Part shown: positions 8,593-20,276 of the stretch, in pieces
How the letters are laid out: the number at the start of each line of letters is the position of its first letter
Numbering within the stretch: position 1 is the stretch's first letter
From: Pseudomonas sp. GD04019
GTDB taxonomy: Bacteria > Pseudomonadota > Gammaproteobacteria > Pseudomonadales > Pseudomonadaceae
Direction of reading: 5' to 3'
NCBI RefSeq assembly: GCF_029837695.1
Contig: NZ_JAOEEA010000006.1
Location: forward strand, 186,001 to 250,000
Length of the DNA: 64,000 bases
The notes under the pieces: model-generated
The model's input: only the letters and a program-made list of their open reading frames with translations
What the model was told of the DNA's origin: nothing
The model's database searches: none
Program-made: the position numbers and the translations under genes

Positions 8593-8684
8593 GGATAACG
8601 CTCCTTCGTTGGTGGACTCGCGGGGGCAGCCCGCCCCGGACCGGCCAAGACTAGCCGACACGGGCGGGCGAAACCGTGCAGCAA

Positions 8685-8900
8685 TCAGCTGTTGCTGATA
8701 CGGAAACCGACTTTGAGCTCGACCTGATAGTGCGCCACCTTGCCGTCGACGATATGGCCGCGGGTGTCGACGACCTCGAACCAGTCCATGTTGCGCACGG
8801 ACTTGGCGCACTCGGCCAGGGCGTTGGCGATGGCATCCTCGATGCTCATCTTGGACGTGCCAACGACTTCGATTTTCTTGTAGGTACGGTGATCGGACAT
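8685..8900 (-). CDS. Dodecin family flavin-binding protein
   Basis: 71-residue protein matching dodecin: YKKIEVVGTSKMSIEDAIANAL, then the aromatic flavin-stacking region MDWFEVVDTRGHI and VAHYQVELKVGFRI. Dodecins assemble into hollow dodecamers that bind riboflavin or FMN dimers and are thought to buffer free flavin. GGAGA precedes ATG 8900. The gene is divergent from the second ECF sigma gene at 9059. Confidence 0.88.
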   Translation of the reverse strand: MSDHRTYKKIEVVGTSKMSIEDAIANALAECAKSVRNMDWFEVVDTRGHIVDGKVAHYQVELKVGFRISNS

Positions 8901-9020
8901 TGCTGTTCTCCAGAGGGTGGACAGGTTCCTGATGGCATTTAGTCCTGCCGTCGAACGCTAAAATTCAGATTAGTCGCACTTGGCGGGTGTGGTTGTCGGG
9001 CATCGTGTCCCAACGGTAAG

Positions 9021-9037
9021 ATAAGAATAATTAGCAT
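9021..9037. promoter_or_regulatory. Candidate Fur box upstream of fecI-like gene (set 2)
   Basis: The reverse complement ATGCTAATTATTCTTAT resembles a Fur box. It sits 21 bp before the sigma gene start, the same arrangement as in the first FecI set. Confidence 0.55.
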
Positions 9038-9058
9038 TTACTCTCGGACACTCCCTCC

Positions 9059-9565
9059 GTGCCCAGCCCCACGACCAGCAAGCTGGGATTCTTCTTCAGC
9101 GACCACCACCGCTGGCTCCTGCAGCATATCCAGCGCCGCCTGCATAACCGCGCCGACGCCGAGGACACGGCTGCCGAGACCTTCTGCCAGATGCTCGCCG
9201 CCAGCGTCGACCCGGACAGCATCGAGCAACCGCGCGCCTACCTGTCGACCATCGCCCGCCGGCTGATCTTCGACCGTCATCGTCGCCGCCAACTGGAACT
9301 GGCTTATCTCGAACGCCTGAGCAGCCTGCCCGAAGCGCTGGCGCCGTCGCCGGAAGAGATCGCCCTGCTGGTCGAGGCCCTCAGCGCCGTCGACCGCATG
9401 CTCGCCGGGCTGCCGCAGGCGGTGAAGCAGGCCTTCCTCTACAGCCAGCTCGACGGCTTCAGCTACGTGGAAATTGCCCGCCGCCTGGACGTGTCCGAAC
9501 GCACCGTCAGCCGCTACATGACCCAGGCCCTGCAGCAGTGCTACCTGACCGGGATGCAGCCATGA
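9059..9565 (+). CDS. FecI-like ECF sigma factor (second set)
   Basis: 168-residue ECF sigma factor of the iron-starvation group. Region 2 is seen in HNRADAEDTAAETFCQML and PRAYLSTIARRLIFDRHRRR; region 4 in FLYSQLDGFSYVEIARRLDVSERTVSRYM. It should transcribe the receptor at 10652-13063. GTG 9059 is used; no good Shine-Dalgarno is visible, so the start is less certain. Its stop codon overlaps the start of the FecR gene (ATGA), showing translational coupling. It is distinct from the sigma at 3898-4419, the two aligning mainly in regions 2 and 4. Confidence 0.87.
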   Translation: MPSPTTSKLGFFFSDHHRWLLQHIQRRLHNRADAEDTAAETFCQMLAASVDPDSIEQPRAYLSTIARRLIFDRHRRRQLELAYLERLSSLPEALAPSPEEIALLVEALSAVDRMLAGLPQAVKQAFLYSQLDGFSYVEIARRLDVSERTVSRYMTQALQQCYLTGMQP

Positions 9566-10524
9566 GCCAGACGCCATTGAACCGCCCCGGCCAGGAAGCC
9601 ATCGAGTGGATGGTGCGCCTGCGCGCCGCCACGCCTGACGCACAGTTGCAGGCAGGCTTCGACGCCTGGCTGGCCAGCGACCCGGCCCATGCCGCCGCCT
9701 GGAAGCACCTGCAGCAAGGCCTGGGAGGCCATTACGAGACCCTGCGCAGCTTCGAGCGCCGTGCCCCGGGCCAGGCTCGCGAGGTGCTGCTGCAGCCCGC
9801 GACCTCGCGGCGCGACGTGCTGCGCGGCCTGGCCGGCCTGGGCCTATTCGGTGGCGGCCTGTGGCTGGCCGCGCGCAGCCAGCCGGGCCAGGCGCTGCTC
9901 GCCGACCTGCGCACCGGCACCGGCGAACGCCGGCTCTACAGCCTGGCCGATGGCAGCCAGCTCAACCTGAATGCCGGCAGCGCCGTCGATCTCGACTTCA
10001 GCACCAACCAGCGCCTGCTGCACCTGCGCCGAGGCGAGCTGGTGGTGCAAGTCGCCGCCGAGCCGAGCCGGCCATTCATCGTGCGCAGCGCCCAGGGCGA
10101 TGTACGCGCCCTCGGCACGCGCTTCCTGGTGCGCCAGGAGGACCAGGCCACCCGCGTGCTGGTGCTGGAACACTCGGTGCGTATCAGCCTGCCGAATGGC
10201 GCCAGCCAGGACCTGCAGGAAGGCGAGGCGGCGCTGCTGCATGCGCGGCACATCGAAGCGCTGGGCCGGGGCGAGCAGCATCGCGCGGACTGGCTGCAAG
10301 GCCAGCTGAGCGTGCTCGACGAACCGCTGGAAGCGATGATCGACGCCCTGCGTCCCTACCGCGCCGGGATGATCCGCGTGGCCCCGGCCGTACGCTCGCT
10401 GCGCGTGCAGGGCGTGTTCCCGCTGGATCAGCCCGAGCGCGCGCTGACCGCCCTGGGCGAGACCCTGCCGATCCGCATCAGCCACTACGGGCCATGGCTG
10501 ACCCTGATCGACGCGCAGCACTGA
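9562..10524 (+). CDS. FecR-family anti-sigma factor (second set)
   Basis: 320-residue FecR-like regulator. The N-terminal DUF4880-type anti-sigma segment contains QEAIEWMVRLRAATPDA and FDAWLASDPAHAAAW. A membrane segment lies around LRGLAGLGLFGGGLWLAA (about 89-106). The periplasmic FecR domain contains RRLYSLADGSQLNLNAGSAV and the conserved ALGTRFLVRQED. ATG 9562 overlaps the sigma stop by 4 nt; a longer in-frame start at 9538 is rejected. It receives the signal from the STN domain of the receptor that follows after a 127-bp gap. Confidence 0.88.
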   Translation: MSQTPLNRPGQEAIEWMVRLRAATPDAQLQAGFDAWLASDPAHAAAWKHLQQGLGGHYETLRSFERRAPGQAREVLLQPATSRRDVLRGLAGLGLFGGGLWLAARSQPGQALLADLRTGTGERRLYSLADGSQLNLNAGSAVDLDFSTNQRLLHLRRGELVVQVAAEPSRPFIVRSAQGDVRALGTRFLVRQEDQATRVLVLEHSVRISLPNGASQDLQEGEAALLHARHIEALGRGEQHRADWLQGQLSVLDEPLEAMIDALRPYRAGMIRVAPAVRSLRVQGVFPLDQPERALTALGETLPIRISHYGPWLTLIDAQH

Positions 10525-10651
10525 CCGCCGAGCGAGTTCGCGCGCCGCAGGGTGCTCTAAAGAATTTATGAAAAATATTCTCATCCGTGTCCGGTTTTCA
10601 TCTTTCGTCCCACCTATCTCCTGACAACAGCCATTCCATCAGGAGCATCCC

Positions 10652-13063
10652 GTGTCCCAACCCTGGCCCCGCGCCATCGCCATCGCCATCGCGCTCGCCG
10701 CCACCGGCCCCATCGGCTACGCCTACAGCGCCGACGTGATCCAGCAGCAGACCCTGCGTTTCGACCTGCCCGCCGCCAGCCTGGCCGAGACCATCAATAC
10801 CATCGCCCGCCAGAGCGGCCAGGTGGTGTCCCTCGACCCGGCGCTGGTGCAAGGCAAACAGGCCCCAGCCGTGAGCGGCGAGTTCACAGCTGCCCAGGCC
10901 CTGCAACAGGCCCTGGCCGGCAGCGGCCTGGAACTGAAGGTGACCGGCAGCGGCAATTTCAGTGTGCAACCCGCTCCTGAAGGCAACGGCTCGCTGGAAC
11001 TGGGCACGACCGAGATCAGCGCCAGCGAACTGGGCAGCACCACCGAGGGCAGCGGCTCTTACACCACCGGCGCGGTGACCATCGGCAAGCGCGCGCAGTC
11101 GCTGCGCGAGACCCCGCAGTCGGTCACCGTGGTCACGCGCAAGCTGATGGACGACAAGAACATGGTGTCCCTGGACCAGGTGATGGCGCAGACGCCCGGC
11201 ATCACCCGCGCCACCCGCGGCTACGGCAACAACCACTTCAGCTCCCGCGGCTTCGACCTGACCGACGACAGCTACATGGTCGACGGCGTATCCGGGCAGG
11301 CCTACGCCTACACCGGCTGGATGATCCCGGACATGGCGGTGTTCGACCGCGTCGAAGTGCTGCGTGGCGCCGCCGGCCTGCTGGTCGGCGCCGGCGGCCC
11401 GGGCGGCGCGGTGAACCTGGTACGCAAGCGCCCGACATTCGACCCGCGCCTGTCACTCACCACCCGCGCCGGCTCCTGGGACAACTACCGCCAGGACGTG
11501 GACGCCAGCGGCAAGCTCAACGCCGAAGGCACCCTGCGCGGGCGCCTGGTCGCCTCCTATGAGGACCGCGGCTCCTTCATCGACGTCACCGAGTCCAAGC
11601 GCCCGCTGCTGTACGGCATCCTCGAGGGCGACCTGAGCGATGCCACCACCGTGGCCTTGGGCCTGCGCCGGCAGACCTCGCGCGTCGACGGCTACAGCGT
11701 GCTCGGCCTGCCGAACAACCCCGACGGCAGCAACCCGCACCTCAAGCGCTCGACCTTCCTCGGCCAGGACTGGGCCAAGCTGCAGACGCGCACCGACGAG
11801 GTATTCGCCGACCTGAGCCACCGTTTCAATGAAAACTGGAGCGGCAAGCTGGCGCTATCCCATTCGGAGAGCCGCTACAACCGCAGCGCCATCGAGTGGA
11901 CCGCCGAGGACACCCTGGAATACGGCAGCCCGACCGGCCCGGTCATCACCGGCACCAGCTTTCACAAGTTCGACGTCACCGCCAACGCCGTCGACGGCCA
12001 CCTGGATGGCGACTTCGAGGCCTTCGGCCTGACGCACCAGGTGACGCTGGGGGCCAGCTGGTCGAAGCGCGACATGAACGACAAGGACGCCACGGTCCGC
12101 CTGGCCAGCCCGCTTCCGCTCAACGTCTACGACCCGAACCACCACCTGTTCCCGGAGCCGGCACGCCCCGACTGGGACTACAAGGACGACACCGTCGACA
12201 CCCGCTACGGCACCTACCTGAATACCCGCCTGCACCTGAACGAGGACCTCAGCCTGGTCCTCGGCGGCCGCCTGAGCTGGTACAAGACCGAGGCCTGGAG
12301 TGGCCCGCAGGTCATCACCAACGAACAGAAGCATGAGTTCACGCCCTTCGTCGGCACCATCTACGACCTCGACGACAACTGGTCGCTGTATGCCAGCTAT
12401 GCCGACATCTTCATGCCCCAGGCCAACTACCGCAGCGCCGGCGGCGTCACGCTGGACCCGGCCATCGGCTCCAACTACGAAACCGGGATCAAGGGCGAGC
12501 TGTTCGACAAGCGCCTGAACCTGTCCTTCGCGGTGTTCTACATCGAACAGGAAGACGTGGCCGCCCGCGACTACGCCAATGACGGCAACTGCCCGCAGGA
12601 CGTCGCCGGCCGCTGCTTCGTCAACAGCGATGGCATCAATCGCAGCAAGGGCTTCGAGGCGGAGGCCAGCGGCGAAGTGCTGCCGGGCCTGCAGGTGGCC
12701 GCCGGCTATACCTTCAACACCACGCGGGCCGAGGATGGCGAGCCGATCTCCGCGCAAACGCCGAAGCACATGCTGCGCCTCAACACCCACTACAGCCTGC
12801 CGGGCGAATGGAATCGCTTCAGCGTCGGCGCCGGCGTCTCGGCCCAGTCGCACTACGACGACGCCTACAACGGCGTGAGCAACAGCGGCCGCGCCATCTT
12901 CGACGCCCGTGCGGCCTACAAGGTCGACCAACACTGGACCCTGGCCGTGGATATCGAGAACCTGCTGGACCGCAAGTACTTCGACTCCACCGGCTACTGG
13001 ACCCGCGGCACCACCTACGGCACACCCCGCAGCTACATGCTCACCCTGCGCGGCGACTTCTAG
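10652..13063 (+). CDS. TonB-dependent siderophore receptor with STN domain (second set)
   Basis: 803-residue outer-membrane ferric-siderophore receptor. It has a signal peptide (to about YAYSA, residue 27), an STN signalling domain (about 34-105, LRFDLPAASLAETINTIARQ), a plug starting near RETPQSVTVVTRKLMDDKN and including VEVLRGAAGLLVGAGGPGG, and a barrel ending TLRGDF with terminal Phe. A CxxxxxGRC pair (GNCPQDVAGRCF) in a late extracellular loop may form a disulfide. The start GTG 10652 follows AGGAG. It is paired with the sigma/anti-sigma genes just upstream. The plug and loop style resembles FhuE/FoxA-type receptors for hydroxamate or xenosiderophores, but the ligand is not determinable here. 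Confidence 0.9.
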   Translation: MSQPWPRAIAIAIALAATGPIGYAYSADVIQQQTLRFDLPAASLAETINTIARQSGQVVSLDPALVQGKQAPAVSGEFTAAQALQQALAGSGLELKVTGSGNFSVQPAPEGNGSLELGTTEISASELGSTTEGSGSYTTGAVTIGKRAQSLRETPQSVTVVTRKLMDDKNMVSLDQVMAQTPGITRATRGYGNNHFSSRGFDLTDDSYMVDGVSGQAYAYTGWMIPDMAVFDRVEVLRGAAGLLVGAGGPGGAVNLVRKRPTFDPRLSLTTRAGSWDNYRQDVDASGKLNAEGTLRGRLVASYEDRGSFIDVTESKRPLLYGILEGDLSDATTVALGLRRQTSRVDGYSVLGLPNNPDGSNPHLKRSTFLGQDWAKLQTRTDEVFADLSHRFNENWSGKLALSHSESRYNRSAIEWTAEDTLEYGSPTGPVITGTSFHKFDVTANAVDGHLDGDFEAFGLTHQVTLGASWSKRDMNDKDATVRLASPLPLNVYDPNHHLFPEPARPDWDYKDDTVDTRYGTYLNTRLHLNEDLSLVLGGRLSWYKTEAWSGPQVITNEQKHEFTPFVGTIYDLDDNWSLYASYADIFMPQANYRSAGGVTLDPAIGSNYETGIKGELFDKRLNLSFAVFYIEQEDVAARDYANDGNCPQDVAGRCFVNSDGINRSKGFEAEASGEVLPGLQVAAGYTFNTTRAEDGEPISAQTPKHMLRLNTHYSLPGEWNRFSVGAGVSAQSHYDDAYNGVSNSGRAIFDARAAYKVDQHWTLAVDIENLLDRKYFDSTGYWTRGTTYGTPRSYMLTLRGDF

Positions 13064-13135
13064 GGCGACCAAGCGAGCACGCTTGACCCTGTGGAGCCGC
13101 GGAGCTGCTTAGCGAAAGGAACAAGCACGACGATC

Positions 13136-14035
13136 CTAGCTGCCGCCATCGCCCTGCAGTTCGCCCCGCAGCCATTCGGCCAAGCGCTCGGCACGCGGGT
13201 CACGCGCCCGGCTAGGCACCCACAGGGCCAGGCGTGCGGAGGTCTCGACAAAGCCCCAGGGCGCCAGCAGACGACCGGCAGCCAGATCGTCGGCCACCAG
13301 TTGCTGCGGAGCGATAGCCACGCCGAGGCCGGCAGCGGCAGCTTCCAGCAGGTAATAGAGATGCTCGAAGCCCTGGCCCTGGTGCAGCCGCTCCGTCTCC
13401 AAGCCCTGAGCTTGAACCCACTGCGGCCAGGCCTGGGGTCGCGAGGCGGTGTGCAGCAGCGGCTCGCCGAGCAATGCGTCGGCGGGCTGGCCGGCCAGTT
13501 CGGCGTAGCGCGCATAACGCGGACTCAGCACCGGGCCGATGCGCTCCACGTCCAGTTCGTACACCTGCATGTCCGCCGGCCAGGGCGGCGTGGCGAAGCA
13601 CAGGGTGGCGTCAACGCCAGGCCTGCGCGGGTCCTGCTCGCCCTCGCTGGCCGACAGCTGCAGGCGCAGCTCCGGCAGCTCGCGCTGCAGCCTGTCGAGG
13701 CGCGGGATAAACCAGCGCGCCAGCAGGCTGCCGGGGCAACCGAGGACGAAGGGCGCATCGCCCTGGCGCTGCTTCAGCTCGGCGCAGGTCGTGCGCAAAC
13801 GTTCGAAGGTCTCGGAAGCGACGTCGCGCAGGCGCATGCCGGCATCGGTGAGTTTCACGCCGCGGCCGTCCTTGTCGAAAAGGCTGACCCCGAGCTGCTC
13901 CTCCAGCACACGGATCTGCCGGCTCACCGCGCCGTGGGTCACATGCAGCTCGGCCGCCGCCTGGCTGACACTCTGCAGGCGGGCGGCGGCCTCGAAGGCG
14001 CGCAGGGCATTCAGCGGGGGCAGTTCGCGGCTCAT
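13136..14035 (-). CDS. trpI: TrpI, LysR-type activator of trpBA
   Basis: 299-residue LysR-type regulator that activates trpBA in response to indoleglycerol phosphate. The N-terminal winged helix-turn-helix reads [20 protein letters not shown] with [18 protein letters not shown], followed by the effector domain ([40 protein letters not shown]). The similarity to P. aeruginosa TrpI as I remember it is high, and trpBA lies nearby on the opposite strand. Unlike the usual direct trpI/trpB divergence, a DUF3592 gene (14040-14717) intervenes, ending 4 nt before the trpI start; trpI is therefore probably read from a promoter upstream of that gene. Confidence 0.88.
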   Translation of the reverse strand: MSRELPPLNALRAFEAAARLQSVSQAAAELHVTHGAVSRQIRVLEEQLGVSLFDKDGRGVKLTDAGMRLRDVASETFERLRTTCAELKQRQGDAPFVLGCPGSLLARWFIPRLDRLQRELPELRLQLSASEGEQDPRRPGVDATLCFATPPWPADMQVYELDVERIGPVLSPRYARYAELAGQPADALLGEPLLHTASRPQAWPQWVQAQGLETERLHQGQGFEHLYYLLEAAAAGLGVAIAPQQLVADDLAAGRLLAPWGFVETSARLALWVPSRARDPRAERLAEWLRGELQGDGGS

Positions 14036-14039
14036 CTCG

Positions 14040-16058
<2,019 letters not shown>

Positions 16059-16059
<1 letters not shown>

Positions 16060-16868
16060 TGAGCCGTCTGCAGAGCCGATTTGCCGAGCTGAAACAGCAG
16101 AACCGCGCCGCCCTGGTGACCTTCGTCACCGGCGGCGACCCGGACTACGAGACTTCCTTGCAGATCCTCAAGGGCCTGCCGGCCGCCGGCGCCGACGTGA
16201 TCGAGCTGGGCATGCCCTTCACCGATCCGATGGCCGACGGCCCGTCGATCCAGCTGGCCAACATCCGCGCCCTGGGCGCCAAGCAGACCCTGGCCAAGAC
16301 CCTGCAGATGGTTCGCGAATTCCGCGCAGGCGAGCAGAACACCCCGCTGGTGCTGATGGGCTACTTCAACCCCATCCACTACTACGGCGTGGACAAGTTC
16401 ATCGCCGACGCCAAGGAAGCCGGCGTGGACGGCCTGATCGTGGTCGACCTGCCGCCGGAACATAACGCCGACCTGTGCTTCCCGGCCCAGGCCGCGGGCA
16501 TCGACTTTATCCGCCTCACGACGCCTACGACTGACGACAAGCGCCTGCCGACCGTACTCAACGGCAGCTCCGGCTTCGTCTACTACGTGTCCGTGGCCGG
16601 CGTGACCGGTGCCGGTGCCGCCACCCTGGAGCATGTGGAAGAGGCCCACGCCCGCCTGCGCCGCCACACCGACCTGCCGGTGTGCATCGGCTTCGGCATC
16701 CGCACCCCGGAACACGCCGCCGACGTGGCGCGCCGTGCCGAAGGCGTGGTGGTGGGTTCGGCGCTGGTCGACCAGATCGCCAAGGCCGCCAGCCCGCAGC
16801 AGGCCGTCGAGGGCGTGCTGAACCTGTGCGCGCAACTGGCCGAAGGTGTACGCGGCGCTCGGCGCTGA
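16059..16868 (+). CDS. trpA: Tryptophan synthase alpha subunit
   Basis: 269-residue TIM barrel that cleaves indoleglycerol phosphate to indole and glyceraldehyde-3-phosphate and channels indole to TrpB. It contains the catalytic Glu in [19 protein letters not shown], Asp in [11 protein letters not shown] and the phosphate-binding [18 protein letters not shown] 16059 overlaps the trpB stop; longer upstream frames are inside trpB. A strong terminator follows. Confidence 0.97.
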
Positions 16869-16882
16869 GTTCGCCCCCTATG

Positions 16883-16909
16883 AAAAAAGCCGCCCGAGGG
16901 CGGCTTTTT
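16883..16909. terminator. Bidirectional terminator between trpA and desaturase
   Basis: GCCGCCC/GGGCGGC stem (16889-16895 with 16898-16904) flanked by A6 on the left and T5 on the right. It can end both trpBA (plus) and the convergent desaturase gene (minus). Confidence 0.88.
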
Positions 16910-16913
16910 CGTT

Positions 16914-17894
16914 TCAGCGGCTGCTGACGATACGCAGCACCTGCCAGTAGCTCGGTGGCTCTGGGGTCAAGCCGCGCTCGCGCAGCAGGGCGTGCAGCTG
17001 CGGCAGGCGGAAGTAGGGCACCGAGGCCATCAGGTGATGCTCGATGTGGTAGTTGACCCGGATCGGCGCGACGAAGGCGCGGGCCAGCCAGCCGGCGCGG
17101 GTGGTACGGGTGTTGCGCAGGGTGTCGCGGCTCGGTTCCAGGCAGGCGTGCTCGGCCATCGAGCGGATGCGGATGAACAGCGGGAAGGGCGTGACATAGG
17201 CCAGCGCCCAGACGCCATACAGCCAGGCGTGGCCGCTGGCCCAGCACGCGGCCAGTAGCAGGCCATTGGTGATCAGCATGCCGGCGGCGTTGCTGAGGAA
17301 CGTCAACGGATAGTCCCACCAGCGGCGCCCTTCCTGCGGCAGCACCTGCACGTCGTTGGCCACCGTCCACTTGAGCACCCCGGCATCCATCAGCACGCGG
17401 CCGAGCATGAACTTCAGCCCGGTGACGCCGCAGGCGTCGCGCAACAGCTTGCGTAGCAGCGAGACGCGGGTGGTGGGGAAGCCGGCCACCAGGGACAGAT
17501 CTGGATCATCCACGGTCGAGGTCTTGCCGTGGTGCACCAGATGATAAGGGCGGTACTTGTGCAGCTCGTTCCACACCGGCCGCGCGCATAGCCAGTCGGT
17601 CAGCACGTCGTTGCCCCACTTGCTCTTGAACAGGGTGCCGTGGGCGCCATCGTGCTGCAGGATGGCCAGGCACAGCTGGCGCCCGCCGATGATCGCCAGG
17701 CCGCCGAGCAGGGCGAGGACGAAGGCCCACGTCGGCAAATGCGCCTGAGCCCGGGCCAGCCCGGCGAAAGTCAGCGCCAGCACGCCCCAGGTAGAGAACA
17801 CGGCCCAGGCGCCGCGCCAGTCGGAGCGTTGGGTCAGGGCCCTGATCTCCTCGCGGCTGAGGATATCGGCGATACGGGTGCGGGTCTCGGACAT
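16914..17894 (-). CDS. Membrane fatty acid desaturase
   Basis: 326-residue integral membrane di-iron desaturase/hydroxylase. It has three histidine clusters: LQHDGAHGTL (about 80), YHLVHHGKT (about 117) and VNYHIEHHLM (about 282). Hydrophobic segments lie between them (WAFVLALLGGLAIIGG; LITNGLLLAACWASGHAWLYG). It probably introduces a double bond into phospholipid acyl chains (acyl-CoA or lipid desaturase type). ATG 17894 is used. It is monocistronic, convergent with trpA, with the shared terminator at 16883-16909. Confidence 0.85.
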   Translation of the reverse strand: MSETRTRIADILSREEIRALTQRSDWRGAWAVFSTWGVLALTFAGLARAQAHLPTWAFVLALLGGLAIIGGRQLCLAILQHDGAHGTLFKSKWGNDVLTDWLCARPVWNELHKYRPYHLVHHGKTSTVDDPDLSLVAGFPTTRVSLLRKLLRDACGVTGLKFMLGRVLMDAGVLKWTVANDVQVLPQEGRRWWDYPLTFLSNAAGMLITNGLLLAACWASGHAWLYGVWALAYVTPFPLFIRIRSMAEHACLEPSRDTLRNTRTTRAGWLARAFVAPIRVNYHIEHHLMASVPYFRLPQLHALLRERGLTPEPPSYWQVLRIVSSR

Positions 17895-17996
17895 GGCGGG
17901 ACGCTCGTGATTGAAGTCGCCCCGATTGCAGCATCAGCCGCGGCGCATTGCAGGCGTCGAAGACGACTCAATGCACTGCGTTTCCGCCAACGCCAC

Positions 17997-19121
17997 TTAG
18001 CGCAGCTTACCGACCATCGCCGCCAGCACGCTCAGCACATCGCGCGCCAGGCGCTTGGAGCGTACGCCGTTCCAGCCGGTGCGCGGGTCGGGCGACAGGT
18101 TGTGGTCCTTGAACGGCATCTCCACCGTATAGGCCAGGCAGTCGTAGACCTGCCCGACCCAGTTGCAGGCCAGCGCCAAGTTGGCCTGGCCCGGTTCGTC
18201 GCGCGGGTAGCCGTGCTCCACTTGGAATTCGCCGACGGCCATCAGGCGCTGGCGGAACTCCTGCTCCAGCGCGTCCAGGCGTGGGGTGAAGCCGGGGTTG
18301 CCCTCGCAGCCGGCGGTGAACACGAAGGGGATTTCCTCGTCGCCGTGGATATCCAGGAAGCAGTCGACGCCCTGGGCGGCCATCTGCTGCTGGACGAACA
18401 GCACTTCCGGGCTCTCGCTGGCCGAAGGCGCCTGCCAGGCGCGGTTGAGGTCCTTGCCGGCGGCATTGGTGCGCAGGTTGCCGAGGAAGGCGCCGTCCGG
18501 GTTCATATGCGGCACCAGGTACAGGTCGGCCTGGCCGAGCAGTTGCTGCAGCTCCGCGTCATCCTGGTAGAGGCGCTCGATCAGCCCCTCCATGTACCAC
18601 TCGGCCATATGCTCGCCGGGGTGTTGCTGGGCGATCAGCCAGATCTTGCGCGGCGCGCTGGCCGTGCCGCGCACATGCAGCAGCGGCAGCTCGCGGCCCT
18701 GCAGGCTGCTGCCGCAGGCCAGCAGCTCGACATTGGGCAGCGCCAGCGCCTTGACCAACAAGCGCGCATGGCGAGCGCGGGAGTAAGGCTCGAAGTAGGC
18801 GAAGCGGGCGGAACTGTGCTCGGCCAGCAGCTCGAAGTGCAGGCCGTCCGCGTCGAACGTGGTCGGCACGCGGAACCAGTCCTCGCCGTCATAGCTGGCC
18901 ACCGCCTGGTAGCCGCTCCAGGCGCTCTTGTAGCTGGACTGGGCGGCGTTGGTCAGGCTGAAGCCGTGGCGCTGGCCGACGCTCAGGCCCTCGGCGAGGA
19001 AGTGGAACCACTGGAAGTGGTCGCTGGCGAAGTCCTTGCGGATGGCCAGGCGCACCTGGCTAGGGTCGCCGGCGTTGATCACCTCGATGTTGCCGCTGTC
19101 GAAATCGCTGCGAATCTGCAT
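17997..19121 (-). CDS. M14-family zinc carboxypeptidase (cytosolic CCP type)
   Basis: 374-residue peptidase. An N-terminal beta-sandwich (about 1-140, including HFQWFHFLAEGLSVGQ) precedes the M14 catalytic domain with zinc ligands in QQHPGEHMAEW (His, Glu) and FLDIHGDEE (His). The Asn-Arg substrate pocket is in GKDLNRAWQ and the catalytic Glu probably in YTVEMPFKDH. This layout is that of the cytosolic carboxypeptidase (M14B/D) proteins of proteobacteria. No signal peptide. ATG 19121 starts where similarity to family members begins; the longer frame to 19604 overlaps the divergent LysR gene. Substrate unknown. Confidence 0.85.
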   Translation of the reverse strand: MQIRSDFDSGNIEVINAGDPSQVRLAIRKDFASDHFQWFHFLAEGLSVGQRHGFSLTNAAQSSYKSAWSGYQAVASYDGEDWFRVPTTFDADGLHFELLAEHSSARFAYFEPYSRARHARLLVKALALPNVELLACGSSLQGRELPLLHVRGTASAPRKIWLIAQQHPGEHMAEWYMEGLIERLYQDDAELQQLLGQADLYLVPHMNPDGAFLGNLRTNAAGKDLNRAWQAPSASESPEVLFVQQQMAAQGVDCFLDIHGDEEIPFVFTAGCEGNPGFTPRLDALEQEFRQRLMAVGEFQVEHGYPRDEPGQANLALACNWVGQVYDCLAYTVEMPFKDHNLSPDPRTGWNGVRSKRLARDVLSVLAAMVGKLR

Positions 19122-19293
19122 GGCCGGGTCCTGATTGCGAGAAGCCCGCAGGATAGCCGCGCCGGCCCGGCTATGCATGCCCAGCGGCAGGTCATGTCGC
19201 ATCCCTGCAAGTCGGCTGCGCATCGGTTGCCGAGGTAAGCGGGCCAGGCCAGACTCGGCCAATACCCCGCACATTCTTGCCAGAGAATCACCA

Positions 19294-20199
19294 ATGAAGA
19301 CGACCCTGGACGAGCTGCAGGCGTTCACCCAGGTGGTGGACGGCGGCTCCATCACCGCTGCGGCCGAGCAGCTGGGGCAGACCGCTTCGGGCATCAGTCG
19401 CGCCCTCGGTCGCCTGGAGGAGAAGCTCGAAGTCACCCTGCTACGCCGCACCACCCGGCGCCTGGAGCTGACCGAGGAGGGCGCGGCGTTCCTCGCCCAG
19501 GCCCGGCGCATTCTCGCCGCCGTCGAGGAGGCCGAGGAGCAGATGGCCCTGCGCCGCCAGGTGCCGGCCGGGCGTTTGCGGGTCAATGCCGCCTCGCCAT
19601 TCATGCTGCATGTGCTGGTGCCGTTGGTGAGCGGGTTCCGCGAGCGCTACCCGCAGATCGAGCTGGAGCTGAACAGCAACGACCTGATCATCGACCTGCT
19701 GGAGCAGCGTACCGACCTGGCCATTCGCATCGGCCCCCTGCGCGACTCCAGCCTGCATGCGCGGCCACTGGGCTGCAGCCGCATCCGCGTGCTGGCCAGC
19801 CCGGCCTATCTGAAGAGTCGCGGCACTCCGCGCAACGTCGCCGAGCTGGAAGGCCATGACCTGCTCGGCTTCACCCAACCGGAAAGCCTCAACGTCTGGC
19901 CGCTGCGCCATGCCCTCGGCGAGGGCCTCAGCATCTGCCCGAGCCTGCGCGCCTCCAGCGGCGAGACCCTGCGCCAGCTGGCCCTGGGCGGCGCGGGGCT
20001 GGTCTGCCTGTCGGACTTTATGACCGCCGAAGATCGGCAGTCCGGTGCGCTGGTCGAGGTGCTGGCCGAGCAGCATGTCGACAGCCACCAGCCGATCAAC
20101 GCCGTGTACTACCGCAACACCGCGCTGGCGGCGCGTATCACCTGCTTTCTCGACTACCTCGGGGAGCGTCTGGCGGGACGAGCCTGGGCGAGAAACTGA
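19294..20199 (+). CDS. LysR-family transcriptional regulator
   Basis: 301-residue LysR regulator of the CrgA/AaeR-like clade. The N-terminal helix-turn-helix is in LDELQAFTQVVDGGSITAAA and QTASGISRALGRLEEKL. The effector domain runs from GRLRVNAASPFMLHVLVPLV to LDYLGERL. ATG 19294 is chosen; the upstream in-frame part (from 19135) lacks family similarity and overlaps the divergent carboxypeptidase promoter. Divergence from the M14 gene suggests it may control that gene or itself. Target unknown. Confidence 0.85.
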   Translation: MKTTLDELQAFTQVVDGGSITAAAEQLGQTASGISRALGRLEEKLEVTLLRRTTRRLELTEEGAAFLAQARRILAAVEEAEEQMALRRQVPAGRLRVNAASPFMLHVLVPLVSGFRERYPQIELELNSNDLIIDLLEQRTDLAIRIGPLRDSSLHARPLGCSRIRVLASPAYLKSRGTPRNVAELEGHDLLGFTQPESLNVWPLRHALGEGLSICPSLRASSGETLRQLALGGAGLVCLSDFMTAEDRQSGALVEVLAEQHVDSHQPINAVYYRNTALAARITCFLDYLGERLAGRAWARN

Positions 20200-20276
20200 C
20201 CGAACGCTCTTGGCCTCATGAATTTTCTTGTGTATTTTTTCATGAAATTAACAAGAAACAATTTCACGAGGCCGTC

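Noticed and set aside
13064..13135. Possible terminator between the second receptor and trpI
   Set aside because: Only a weak AGCG/CGCT-type arm without a T-tract was found.
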